DNA from: Symbiodinium natans
Taxonomy: Eukaryota; Sar; Dinophyceae; Suessiales; Symbiodiniaceae
NCBI GenBank assembly: GCA_905221605.1
Contig: CAJNDS010002321.1
Coordinates: 367,001 to 431,000, forward strand
DNA: 64,000 nucleotides
Direction of reading: 5' to 3'
Every line of letters begins with the position of its first letter. Within the stretch, counting starts at the first letter, position 1. Of the stretch, positions 34,515 to 45,391 are shown in pieces. The translations under genes were made by a program, and so were the position numbers. The notes beneath the pieces were generated by a model that saw only the letters and a list, made by a program, of their open reading frames with translations, ran no database searches and was not told the origin of the DNA.

Positions 34515-34725
34515 TAATCCGCCGAGGCCTCGGGCCGTAGGTGTGTTTGGGCCCCAACGGCCCCAACCCCCAACCAAACCCAACCCCCCCACCCCCCACC
34601 TGCTGCGCATACAAAGGAATGATTTGCACGGAGCCCCTCTCGCAGAACAGCCCGCGATCTCCGGCTTGGGTTGCCTCGCCACTGGGCAGTCCCCGGCCGA
34701 GGCGGGTTGCGTAGCGTGACAGTTA
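34515..34725 (+). repeat. Dispersed repeat family, short copy
   Basis: Left end TAATCCGCCGAGGCCTCGGG followed by CCGTAGGTGT. C-rich core with CCCAACCCC words. Right end GGGTTGCCTCGCCACTGGGC, then CCCCGGCCGAGGCGGG and TTGCGTAGCG. The same left and right ends bound 23662-24235. The left end and the reverse complement of the right end both carry CCGCC..CGGCC words, suggesting degenerate terminal inverted repeats. Confidence 0.5.
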
Positions 34726-35399
34726 CATAGCCCTTGCGGAGCATTCGACAATCACAATCATCTTCCCCCTGAACTGAAAGATTGCCCTGACATGCGACTG
34801 AAGCACGCAATTCCCAGACTTGGAGATACAACGCAACACACACTGATCCATTTCACTTGTTAGCACATTGAAACAGTCAGGGTGCTCTGCAGCTTCAAAG
34901 CCGGCTTGGTGCCTGCATTTGCAAACTTTCGGCAACACAAAGTAAAGCTCAAAAGTAAAGCACAAGCCTATGGCATCGCGAGGGGCAGGAGGGTCCTCAT
35001 CCATTCGGGGCCTCAGCTGTGTAAGAGTGCATTTTGTCGCTGGCTTGCCTTGAGATGGCTTGCGCACTGACAACCCAGGTGGCTGACGAATGCAGGACCA
35101 GAAACCGTACTGAACGTGCAGATTTGCGATGGCCTGAATACGCGAGAATACGCGTTCGGTGTTGTAGTACACACGCACACACACGCACACGCACAAGCTG
35201 ATTTTGTGCATTTGTGTGCCAGACACCAGGAATAGAAACAGTTTTGAAACAAATGTCTTTGCACGTCGGCGCCAGACTCCAGAAAGGGGCACTGCAGAAT
35301 CCCAGCCTGCCAGACCCCTGGAATGGCATCAAAATACACAAAAGTGAGGGCTGAAGAATGAGGGCCAATCAGTGCCTCCAAGCAGGCACGTTATGGTAC
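34726..35399. other. No recognisable gene
   Basis: Overlapping minus-strand ORFs of 120-190 codons without a family motif. A short (CA)n run lies at 35168-35194. Confidence 0.35.
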
Positions 35400-35482
35400 G
35401 TTTGCACAAAGTTTGCACACAAAGTTTGCACACAAAGTTTGCACACAAAGTTTGCACACAAAGTTTGCACAAAGTTTGCACC
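35400..35482 (+). repeat. 13-bp tandem repeat with symmetric 11-bp ends
   Basis: GTTTGCACAAA (11 bp), then four exact copies of GTTTGCACACAAA (35411-35462), then GTTTGCACAAA again and a partial copy. The shorter unit lacks one CA, and the array is symmetric. Confidence 0.95.
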
Positions 35483-35968
35483 TTCTCTCTGAAAGCGTCT
35501 CTGACCGAATCTGACCGGCAATCACGAAAGGGAGCACCGGTCGCACGACCCCCAACCCTTCATACAGGAGACAATCCACCTAAGACTTTGCACGGTGCTT
35601 TCGCCAAGGCAAAGGCGTAGAAATGCTGATTTGGCTCTTCGCAGTCTTTGCGTGAGCTGAAACCTCTCACCAGCAATGTGAGGAGCAGTACAGCCATGCA
35701 TGCCGTAAGAAATCTGCACATCCAGCAGCTTTGGACCTTCCTGCTGTCCTAAGAGGAGAACTAAGATCTGGGCCAGCGAAAGTGGCAATGCTTGTAGGCA
35801 ATCTCCACCTAAGTCACTAGCAAGAGCCTCGGGCCTTTAGCAATAGGATGCATCACGCAACACTTTACAGTAGGATAGTGTAGGAAGCAAAGCTCAAGAA
35901 AGAGGTACCTTGTTACATAAAGGCCAAAGATCAGACTGCATGAGTCTCACACAAACACATATCAAGTA

Positions 35969-36054
35969 GGGTTTATATTTCTTGTACTGCGGACTCGACG
36001 TCGTGAATCATATCAAGGTGAGACAGCTTAGATTTGGGTTTATATTTCTTGTAC
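35969..36054 (+). repeat. 19-bp direct repeat pair, 67 bp apart
   Basis: GGGTTTATATTTCTTGTAC occurs at 35969-35987 and 36036-36054 without a mismatch. Before each copy lies a CATATCAAG word. The origin is not clear. Confidence 0.85.
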
Positions 36055-36541
36055 CCCCAAAAGGACACCCTATATATATATATATATACACTCACCAATA
36101 TTAAGCAGGAACCTTATATGCACTCACCAAAAACAGTAATACAAACACTGCTTCATTTTCGCAAGCACTCCTCGGGCATGGACATCACGATCGATGCAGA
36201 TTCGCTTGTCGTCGTCCTCTGCTGCCAAGACCACGACCCTCAGACCTGCAGCTTGCCAGTTTGTGTTGTAGACGGTGGCAACTGGCAACATCCAAGAACC
36301 CATCCCCTGAGTCGCGGTGCTTTGTACCGGGAGCGTGGTGAAAATGAATCGTCGGACTTGAGCAATGGCCGCGCGAAGTGCCTCGCCAGCAGGTGCAATG
36401 GAGCGGGGCACTCGTGACTTGGCTCATGTGCCAACATCGCCACACTGCCACGCCCGAGGGTGCCTGCGGCCAACCAATTCCATCCTGCATACATTCAAAC
36501 TCTCGTTTCAAACCAATGAAATACAGTGAAGCGGAAAGGCT

Positions 36542-36567
36542 GTGACTAGGCCCTATAGCCTAGTCAC
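36542..36567. repeat. Perfect 10-bp stem hairpin
   Basis: GTGACTAGGC, six-base loop CCTATA, GCCTAGTCAC. It is not followed by a T-run and has no adjoining gene, so it is not called a terminator. Confidence 0.8.
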
Positions 36568-39500
36568 GAGTTCTCGACATCGGCCTGGGGGGCCACCGAG
36601 AGGTGCAGTATCCGGGCGTAGTGAGCAGCGTGGCCTGCAGAAGCGATGGAAGATTGTGGAAGATTGTGGAATCCTCAATCTGTAGAGACATCATAACACA
36701 CAGCTTATGACATAAAACTTGTGGCCTTGCACAAACTGAAAGCATACGAGGCCATCTGCAGACTCCGCCGAGGCAGCTCTGCCTGGAGTCAAGGACGTGG
36801 TAGCAAGCTTACTGAGCTTACTGCCTCCGCCCTTTGACAGCCGCTGAACGCCGCAGCATGCTGCTGCCTGGCTGATGTATCCAGAAGACCTCCAACTTAC
36901 CGACCTTGGCCGACATACACATCATCTTCGGATACGAGAGTTTTGAGCATAGGGAGGCTGACCAGGCTTCCCAGAGGCTGCTCCGCGGCACGCCCTTGTA
37001 GCTTGTCCTGCCGAGCAGCAGCAGCAGCAGCAGCTATTCTAGTCCAAGCTTGTCCTAGAGCAAACAACTGGGACACAACGATCGGAGGTCCCAACTGGTC
37101 TCAGCAGCTGCTGCCAAGTTCTCCGGAAGACGCTTCATGTAGCGCTCGATGATTCGTTGCGGCTGCTCCTGCTCAAGGAGATGGAGATGAACGGAGCGGC
37201 GGAGCTGCAAAAGCAGCCTTTCATTTCCAACAGCAGCACGCGCTCCGCAATCAGAGGCGACAGCTGAAGCTCCACGTCGCTTGTAGACGGCGCCTGGTCA
37301 CCGTGGCAATCTCTGCTAAGCCTTACCGGGCTGCAGCTTTTCATTGTACAAATCGGTACGACGCGAAGCATGTGTGGGCTCCACAGCAGGAGAAAGCTGG
37401 TCGCAAGTCACGCAGAACGAGAGCCGAAGAGAAGCATTCATCATGAGCACCATGACCGCTTCAGAGTGATCAGTATGTATCAGGATTTGAGCTTTAGTTT
37501 TTCATTTTTGAAATCAATGAACATGGCTCTCGAGGCTCTCGATCGGCTATATGGTTTATCACATGCTTCCTGGGCCACTGTTTAGAAACGAATTCAAGAC
37601 AGGCCAGCCAAGCAACAATCACGTGTATGCACTGGCTTCCAGTGGGGATGGAGCAATGCCAGCAGGATGTCTGTGGATCGTCCATGAATGCGTGGCTTGT
37701 CAACAGATATGCCACTCAGGCAACCCGACTGCATGGCCAAAGTGTCACCGAATCTGCGAATTGGCCCCTCGATCGTTTTGCGTCTTTTCACAATAAATGG
37801 ATGACTGCCTGGGGATTCTGAAGCAGAGGCCATGAGACATCGCTTGGTTTGGGTTCATGAACATTTGCGATTTGAGCCGCTTGCCACTTGCGAAAGCGCA
37901 CGCAGTGCATCGTCGCAACGATGGTCGGAAGTCCAAACATGCCACAGCAAGCTATCACCCCAAACATACAATCCTTGTTTGAGTACGATCCTTCGGTCCA
38001 AGAAGGTGGAATTGGAAGTACGAGCAACGCCCTGCACGATCACCGCACCACGTAGATGTTGAAAGTTTGCTTGACGTTCGGGGCTGGATCAATTCAAATC
38101 CTCTGCCTGCCCTAGGTGTGTTCCATTCTGTTTGCTGGTTGATGTTGGACCATCCGACCAGCTGCGCAGGCAGCATGCTCGAGGCCCCGGTTCTGTCAGG
38201 AAAATGTCGGCATTCTGTTGCAAAGGGCAATGTGGTTGAATATGGTTGCACTTCTGCATTACACGGCTTCCCACGTGCTTTGGGAAGAGCTGTACTCGCC
38301 CATGCCAATACTGCGCAAGCAATGGACTTTCGACTGCGACCTGGCCGGGACCTGCTGGGTCTCCGGGCCGCCAGCCCGGAGCGGCCCAAGTCCCCCAAGT
38401 CATCATCATCGGTGTCGGCCTCAGATTTCTCAAAGCTGAATCACAGGATCGTCCCAGGCTTCCAGCACCTGTTCAGCACTTGCCACCACCACAGCCCTCC
38501 GGCCACACGATACTAATAGTGTTGACACGTAGGGGCTCCACGGTCAGGATCCCAGCTTTGGGCCCCCCACTTCCGCACCCTCTGCTTGTGTTGCACTTGA
38601 TGGTCCCGTACCTTGATGTGCGCTTTCAGATGCTTTCAGTGGGTAGTCGGAGACCGCTCTTAAGGTGGGCCTTCACCCTTGCCTTGCAAAGGCTGACTTG
38701 GAGCTTCTCGTACCAAGCTTCCTGAGCAATGACGTGCAGGGGAACCTGTACAGCCACTTACAGCCACTTACAGCCACCGCAACACCTCGGGAATTGGACA
38801 CAACGTCTCACATGTCACAATGTCCTTGTCTGGGCGGAGCTTTCAGGACATGCAAGGAGGCCTCACCTGGCCCGTCATGTGGACATGCATGGGATCCCGT
38901 GAGAGCGACAATACTCGTTCGATGGCCCTCTGGGCAAAGTACTTTCGAAGACCAGCCGTCCAGACCCTCCTCGTCGGCTCCTGCGTATATACAACGTCTT
39001 GGGGATCCGTGTCGCTGCTGTGCTCTCATGTACCGGGCATCCTCGAGCACGACCTGGCAATCCAGCAACACACTCCAACCAACGAGTCAATCGAGAGGTA
39101 GCCCACTTGCCGGAGGCACGAATCAGGAGACCATCCAGCCGCCCTGGCAGCGGCACTCACCTGCAGCGTTTGGCCTTGGGGCCTTGAGGTTGCTTTCGAT
39201 GCCACTAGAAGAACATGCAGATGCTTCGAGAGAACACTCTGGTCTGATGGCACCTGTCTTCGAAAAACATTCACTAAGCATTCGGCCTAGGGGCCTAGTG
39301 GACAAAGACCAACGACGGAGTTGACACACATTTCTGAATCTGAGCAGTCTTTGTTATGTACTTATATACTAAGAAGGCCCCGACATACGAAACAATGCTA
39401 TGCAATCATTACTCAAAGTACATGCTCCCCTTCTTCTTCCGACAGAGCGCTTGCCCGCATCACTCGTGAACTTGACCAAATCGGAAGGCATCTTGGGGCT

Positions 39501-40555
39501 AGCAAAACCTCGAACTGCCAGGGTATGCCGATGCTGACATATCTTGACGTGCCTCGACGTCCCTCTCATCAGCGTCCGCGTCCGCATCTTCGAGGTCCGG
39601 ACCTCCACAGAGCCAAAGAGGTTCTGAGAGCACATGCAGTCACCGATCAGTCACGCGCATCATCATGCATATCATATACCACTTACTGATATGTTTTCTA
39701 ATCCTTTCTGCAATGCTTCTGTCTATGTTGCCACTGTCAACTCTGTTGTGAATGGGAGAATTCTGCGACTCGTGTGCCGAAGGCCTGGTAAATAGCGAGC
39801 AAACCTGTCTTCACAAGGCTTGAGCTCCTGCACTTAGGCAACGTTTGACACCAGCATCCGCCAGCAACCGCCAACCAGAGGCCCCACGTGACATCACGTG
39901 ACACTGCGATACGATACTGCCAGCTCTTCAATTCTATTGAATGCAACTGGCTACAGACTCCTGTAAAGTGCCAGTCTCTTCAAGGTTCTCGCACACCTCG
40001 GGCTCGGCTGGCAAGGCGTGACCTCAAGGTCACAGGCTTCCAGCACTCAGGTGCCTCTCCCCCTGCACTCCACAAGAATTGGTACAGCATCCACTGGTCT
40101 CTGGTGCCTCTGGGAGACTGCAGGGCATCTGTCTGCACCTGGAATCCGATGTGGCATTCGCATCCATTCCAAACATTGACAAAACGAAAGCGTTTCAAAT
40201 CCAAAGCGAAGGGCATGCCCACCTCTTGCAAGCATGCTGAGGCATTGTCTGCTCCAGGCATGACCTCGACTTTGACCAGTTGCAAACTCCCACAATTCAA
40301 TTCTTGGGGCACTTAACAGCGTCTCTGAACATGTTGTGGCCATACCTGCATAGGCTACTATAACCCTATAACCCCTCAAAAAGGCCCTTTACAGGGTTGG
40401 TTCGGGGGAGTATAAGGCCTAAAAGCCCATGCTGGTATTGGCCATTCGGTACCTCAGGCGATCACTCCTTGGAAGTCGTCCAGTGGCGGTACCTCCAGGG
40501 CGCCGCGCCGTCCCCTTAAATAGAGTTCTGATTCGTGTCAGCACATGCTAGGGTA

Positions 40556-40582
40556 TAAGGGTTTAGGGTTTAGGGTTTAGGG
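40556..40582 (+). repeat. Interstitial telomere-like array (TTTAGGG)n
   Basis: Three to four TTTAGGG units, 53 bp downstream of the stop codon of the coiled-coil gene (minus strand). Confidence 0.85.
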
Positions 40583-40595
40583 CTAGCACCGTCTG

Positions 40596-40650
40596 AGCAT
40601 ATGCATTTAAGCATATGCATCTGAGCACGTGCATCTAAGCATCTGCGAGC
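40596..40650. repeat. AGCATATGCATCT-type short tandem repeat over a stop codon
   Basis: Four imperfect units (GAGCATATGCATTTA, AGCATATGCATCTG, AGCACGTGCATCTA, AGCATCTGCGAG). The predicted stop codon of the coiled-coil gene (40635-40637) lies within it, so the last codons and the start of the 3' UTR come from the repeat. Confidence 0.65.
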
Positions 40651-41977
40651 ATCCTTGCTGCATTTTGTTCTGCTTGTTGCTCCCATTGCTCCTTGTCAGC
40701 AACCCGCAGGAGTCGTCGCAGGGACGATCTGCCCTGCTGCAAGACTCGCCGAAGGGTGGCCTTCCAATCACTCGCTGAGAACTCGCACTGAAAGGTCCAC
40801 CTTTGCGTAAGCTCTCTACTAACTCTACTATCTTTGAACGACTGGACCGAGCGCCTTCTTTTCACAGTCGAGTTGCTGCAGGCGCTCCCGACTGTCGTCC
40901 TGAACTTGCAGATGCACACAGATGGCAAAACCCGTCCGCACTCTGCGCACCTCCAGCTTGCGAAGACAAGCCTCACTTTCCAAGAGCTCCTGCACCGAAC
41001 TCTACATATCTCTACATGCACAGGCAACCTTCTGAGCCAAGACGTCCTCTTCGCACCGAGCAAGGTCACACACGGCCGTGTGCCTGCCACATAAAAAGTA
41101 CCCCCCGACATGACCGTGGAGCTCCAAGTGGCCAGCATCTGGCCCGATCTTGACATGCCGGAAGCTTCGTCTCTGGTCATGCGGCTCATGTGACCAGAGA
41201 CATCATCAATCATCATCATAAGCAAATAAAAGAGCAAAAGGAAATCGCAAAGAGTACATCACTCTGAACAGGGAGGGAGGTACTGGTCCACCGCCGTCTT
41301 CTCAGTCCTTGGGGCTCCACATTCAGGCTTAGGCCTTCCAATCGCGACTTTAATCGTCTTGAATCAGCGCAGGCTTGCTTGGCGTATCTTGGTGTCGCAC
41401 GACTTTCGCCATCGCCATCGCTTGTCACCTGAACCAAATGCCCAAAACAGCGACTGAACATGTACAATCATAGCCAACCAGCTACGGTGAACTGCAACGA
41501 GCTGAAGAGCTGCGCCTTCACCTCCTGCAAGCCTTCGAATGGCACAGTATGGCATAGTACGGCATCGAGCGCATGATGATGGCTGCGCTGCGCTGAGGGG
41601 CCGCACTTGCACTTCGCGTCTAAGGTCTTTTGTCGAGTTCTTGCATACCGTTCCTGTCCATGCAAGCATCCACGACAGCTTTGATCCCAACAACTGATCT
41701 GATGTCGTCCTGCAGCTCTGCGAAACGCCTCCTCACCTGCCCCAACAACAGAAGCAAACGCAAAAACGAAGAAGGAGAGGAGGAGAAGCAAAGGAGCAAA
41801 GGAGCAAAGGCGGAAAGGAGTAAAGAAGCAAAGAAGCAAAGAAGGGGTAAGGAAAGGGTTCACCTGCTGCAGGTGTTTCGCGCGGCCAGTGCTCTCTTCG
41901 ACCAACGTCGCGATCGTCCTGCCAAGGGGTTCGAGGACCATCCGCCTTGGCGCGGTCTTGTGCTTGGCGTTCAAGAC

Positions 41978-42036
<59 letters not shown>

Positions 42037-42619
42037 GAGCGAGAGCGAGAGCGGGGAGCAGTCTGAAAAAGAGGTCTCTTGTAGGCGCTCTGATTTCTCA
42101 GAGGTCCGAGCTCCAGGTCCACCGCGACAGCCAGCAGCGCTGTGCTGAGGTTCGCAAAGGTGGACAGGAAGTCCGTGCAATCGTCAACCTCTTCAAGAGT
42201 CCCTCAGATCCCTCGGTCTCAAGCCACTCGTGCTGAGTGATGGACTGAAGCCGCGAGTGGAGTACCAGCCTTGGAACCGCAAGCACAGAAACTCACGGGA
42301 AAGTGGCCTGGACACTCCAAAAGGGTGAACAACTCTGTTGGCCTCTGCCTGCAGCCGCTTCATTGCACCCCCACAGACCTGAGTCTGCATGAGCCTGCAA
42401 GTCTGCCCAGGCTGAAAGAGGCGCCCTCTGGTCACCGCTGGAGTCACCACGCGTGCGTTGTTGAAGCTGTGGATCTCAGGGCCAGGCACCCTGCAGATGA
42501 TCACCGAAGATGCGGCAGTCGGATGCAATTTGTCCACTCACCTCCTGGGCAACATTCCCTCTCACAGCCTTGGAACGTGTCGCGATGTCTGCACATGATG
42601 CAACAACCTCTCCGAATTC
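40635..42619 (-). CDS. Uncharacterised helical / coiled-coil protein gene
   Basis: Minus-strand exon series with no recognised domain. Supported pieces: 42619-42542 (EFGEVVASCADIATRS..., GT donor GTGAGT); from 42474 (IHSFNNARVVTPAV and KRLQAEANRVVHPFG); from 42202 (TLEEVDDCTDFLSTFANLST); 41736-41649 (RRRFAELQDDIRSVVGIKAV, VVDACMDRN), joined in phase 1 through a 116-nt GT-AG intron to 41532-41486 (LQEVKAQLFSSLQFT); about 41172-41029 (FRHVKIGPDAGHLELHGH, EEDVLAQK); 40989-40848 (ELLESEACLRKLEVRRV, LQQLDCEKKAL); 40813-40635 (LTQRWTFQCEFSASDW, KEQWEQQAEQNAARMLADA, TAG). The C-terminal third is strongly helical and coiled-coil-like. The last two joins need introns of only 39 and 34 nt. If those are not spliced, the gene carries an in-frame TAG and a frameshift and is a pseudogene. 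Some upstream joins are unresolved. Confidence 0.5.
41755..41862 (+). repeat. Purine-rich AGCAAAGG-type repeat
   Basis: GAAGCAAAG and GAGCAAAGG units repeated about eight times, inside the coiled-coil gene region, just upstream (in gene direction) of the exon starting at 41736. Confidence 0.7.
41981..42040 (+). repeat. (GA)n microsatellite
   Basis: About 24 GA dinucleotides, then degenerate GAGAGCGAGAG. Probably intronic to the coiled-coil gene. Confidence 0.95.
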
Positions 42620-43692
42620 CTGTAAAGCTCACAGAAAAACCATGAGCGAAGGAGCGTGGAAGCATCCCTGCCTCCAATAGTCTGCATGACTGCACATCAC
42701 AATGCATCCACTCCGGCCTGAGAAGAGCCCAAGCTAAGTGCTCGCCAGCTAGTTTGAGATATGTCTTTCATTCTGAGAATGGCAGCAGTGGCTGCTTCCT
42801 AAACGGGGCCGGGCAATATGCGTCATGGTCCTCTACTTCAAGAGCATTTTCGGAGGAAAGTTTGCCTTTACATGGTCTGCGCTTGTGCCTTAAAAAAATC
42901 CTGAGAATAAATTGGCTCGAGAGCGCTTCGAACTTCCGCTCCGCTCAGCAGACCAGCACTTCGTGGGGCATGTTCATAGAAACCGGTGGCTCTGTAGACA
43001 TGATTCAGCACATGCGCATCTGCAGATGCAACTGAAAAACTGGCCGAGAACTGGACAGCACTTCAGGCTTTCCGACGCTCGGGACCTTGTGTCAGCAGGC
43101 CCAAACCAGGCTTTGTGCCTCTGACTGCCCCCCGTGTCACTGGCCCCTGATCTCAGGCCCTCGCAGATGCCATCCTCGCCGATCATATCGAGATGCTCCG
43201 AACTTTCTCAAGTTAGCAGAACGATTCTTGACTGCAGTCTTGCCCGTGTCCAAGAACTTAAGGGCAGAGCTGTTGTGCCGGCGAAGGCAACGACAGCGTA
43301 CTACATTGGTTAGTCTGTATATGATACCAAGACACTTCTATCAGACATACGACATCCATGCTGCGTGGCTAACGTCGGAAATGTATTTTCCCGTACTTTC
43401 CGGAATGGCTGCAGAGTGGCTTCGTCTTGGTCCCTCTGATGAGTCGAATGAGAGTCCGATGCAGCGAACCAAGCACATCAAGGGCACCAAGCAAGGGCAC
43501 CCAAGCCTTGCATAGTCCCTTGCACCCCTTGTCGGTCTGGTCCAATCAACGTTCAGAACCCAAAGGCGAAAGAGTTGCGATGTCTTTGCATCGTTGCATC
43601 AGCCCAGCCACGCTCAGCCGCTGAAGGACTTCCCCACTTTGGACCTGAAATATGCACTTGTAGATCTCAGCACTGAAGGCTGAAGAGTTCAG

Positions 43693-43861
43693 ACCAGATC
43701 GACTTGCTAAAGTCAACATGACCCGATCTGACCCGTACAGAAGCATGTTGTACGTTCTTTGCTTTCGTAAGAAGATTAGGCAGGAACAGCGCGCCAAAGC
43801 TTGTATTGCCGACATCCTGCAGGAGGTGTCACAAGAGGCACTAAGTGAGGTTCAGGCCTAA
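43693..43861 (+). CDS. Possible terminal exon, plus strand
   Basis: After an acceptor-like GTTCAG the plus strand reads PDRLAKVNMTRSDPYRSMLY, then VLCFRKKIRQEQRAK, ACIADILQEVSQEALSEVQA and TAA. The KKIRQEQRAKACIADILQEV stretch looks like an amphipathic helix. No family is recognised. The opposite strand is also open here (43546-43815), so strand assignment is not certain. If real, this is one of very few plus-strand genes and converges on the minus-strand membrane-protein exons. Confidence 0.3.
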
Positions 43862-43868
43862 GTCCAGC

Positions 43869-43925
43869 ATTCCGAGCATTCCGAACATTCCAAGCATTCC
43901 AAGCAAAGCATTCCGAGCAAGGCTT
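43869..43925 (+). repeat. 9-bp tandem repeat AGCATTCCG
   Basis: Units AGCATTCCG, AGCATTCCG, AACATTCCA, AGCATTCCA, then AGCAAAGCATTCCGAGC. It gives an open frame on the minus strand (WNAWNVRNARNAG) that I regard as an artefact. Confidence 0.85.
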
Positions 43926-44154
43926 TTTTAATCTGCCACACTTCGCTTGGATCTTGGCAGTCAATTGCGTGCCATGCGGCAGCAAACACACAATCTCATT
44001 AACAGGCCTAGACGCACTATCTGAGTCAGTGGCGGCGTCACAGCTCAGAATTGCCCAAGGAAACGAAGGAAGCGAGATTGCAACCCTGAACTGCAGCGAG
44101 TGGAATTTAGACAACGAGTCGGCAACAGCAAGGCAGCACGACAGTGTACCATAT

Positions 44155-44257
44155 TTTGCCATGGTGTTCGCCTCTCTGCAGTGGCTGTGTAATGCCCCCA
44201 CGAAGACGCAGACAGGAGGCACCACGAAGATCAAGATCTCCAGCATCTCGGCTATGT
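44155..44257 (-). CDS. Possible transmembrane exon
   Basis: Minus strand: AHIAEMLEILIFVVPPVCVF followed by VGALHSHCREANTMAKYG. One clear hydrophobic segment (LEILIFVVPPVCVFVGAL) followed by a polar stretch, as in a membrane helix leaving the bilayer. A TTCAG acceptor-like sequence precedes it. It shares strand with the membrane-type exons at 45323, 48834-49860 and 52893, but a common gene is only a guess. Confidence 0.35.
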
Positions 44258-44759
44258 GTGCTCTGAACGCAAACATATGTCACACGCACTCACATGCATT
44301 CACATGCAAGGTCAGTGACAGGCCACATGCACACCAGATGCACAACAGGTAGCCTTTGCAGTTCGTGAGTGCGGCTGAGGGTAGACAGCCTCATTGTGCC
44401 GAACCCGATAGTCGCTGAGCAGCCCAGCCTTCACAATCGCCAACAGCTGCACTGCTTCGACGACTCAAGCTTGAGGGTACTCCGCCATGGAAACTGCCCC
44501 CGCCCCCCCGAACTTCCCGAAGTCTGCCTTCCGAACAGCCCTGGGCCCCTGGCCGTCACGGACTATGAACGTCTATGAATCACGTGAACCATCCACGACA
44601 CTTGAACTGCGCGTTCACGTCCCAACTTGACGCCGGAGGGCCGAGGTCTTTTTCACATGATCGATGCCCGGATTCCACCAACGAACCATAAAGTCTGGAT
44701 GAACATGGATGAACCACGTGCACGGCCGGCCGAGGCGGACGTGCGCGAGAACCGCTTGC

Positions 44760-44859
44760 GAAAAACATCAATAACCATCGCTTCAAGATGAAAATCCGGA
44801 ACTCCAACCTTCTCCTCGTCATCACAGATGTACCAGCCCAAATCGGTATACGTGCCATC
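44760..44859 (-). CDS. Exon of unknown protein (DLGWYICDDEEKVGVPDFH)
   Basis: A well-formed acceptor (CTGCCATAG) precedes DGTYTDLGWYICDDEEKVG, then VPDFHLEAMVIDVF. A GC donor (C|GCAAGC) follows in phase 1. The composition is strongly protein-like and the other frames are not. No family is recognised. Directly downstream (about 44722-44755) is GGCCGGCCGAGGCGGACG, resembling the right end of the dispersed repeat family. Confidence 0.45.
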
Positions 44860-45322
44860 CTATGGCAGGAGACTTCTGCATGTGAAACTATGCGAACCAA
44901 ATGCTCATGGTGTGAGTCCTAACGTGGGGAGCAGTGCTGCAAACACAGCAGGCAAGTCCTCCCGAATCGCGTTTGAAAGACGATACCTCAACGCTGAGGC
45001 AGTGTGTTGCTTCCTTCTATTTGGATTGTCAGGTTCTCGGCCTCTCATGAGCACAGATTGCCTACCATAGTGCAACTGCGCAGCTCGGGATACAAGTACT
45101 TGATCTCGTCATAGTCTGCCGGCAGACCCTGCACACAAAGGCTTTGACAGAGCGCAGGCGTGCGTCTGCGCTGAAAAGAGCCTGCACTGATGTCGCGGCC
45201 ATCCTGCTTACCAACGGCTCATTGAAGAAACTGCCAACCTGACTGCTGCTGCACCGTTTGGGTGCCGCGTCCACATGTGAGGCCAGAATCACTGAAACTC
45301 TTGCTTGGAACATGCCACGGGC

Positions 45323-45391
45323 CTCTGCAATGAAGGTGAAAGCCAGGCTGTTCATTACAATGTCCTCAGAAAGGAAGGTTGGAAAAAGTGA
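45323..45391 (-). CDS. Exon of a putative multi-pass membrane protein
   Basis: Acceptor CTGTTTCAG, then 23 codons reading SLFPTFLSEDIVMNSLAFTF and IAE, then a GC donor (GAG|GCCCGT), all in phase 0. The pattern of an acidic residue, then an (I/V)xNS(L/V)Ax(T/E)F(I/L) helix ending in an acidic residue, is what I recall from dinoflagellate multi-pass membrane and channel-like proteins. This is from memory only. Confidence 0.4.

Larger units (their letters stand above)
35483..40555. other. No gene identified; a few repeats
   Basis: Many ORFs of 60-220 codons (the largest 38665-39324, plus) overlap in several frames without motifs. Visible structure: the direct repeat at 35969/36036, a (TA)n run at 36071-36088, the hairpin at 36542, a short (CAG)n-type run at 37015-37033 and a three-copy CAGCCACTTA repeat at 38751-38777. 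Confidence 0.35.

Noticed and set aside
38665-39324. 219-codon plus-strand ORF
   Set aside because: Serine/proline-rich without motif, includes a small tandem repeat, and overlaps equally long frames on the other strand.
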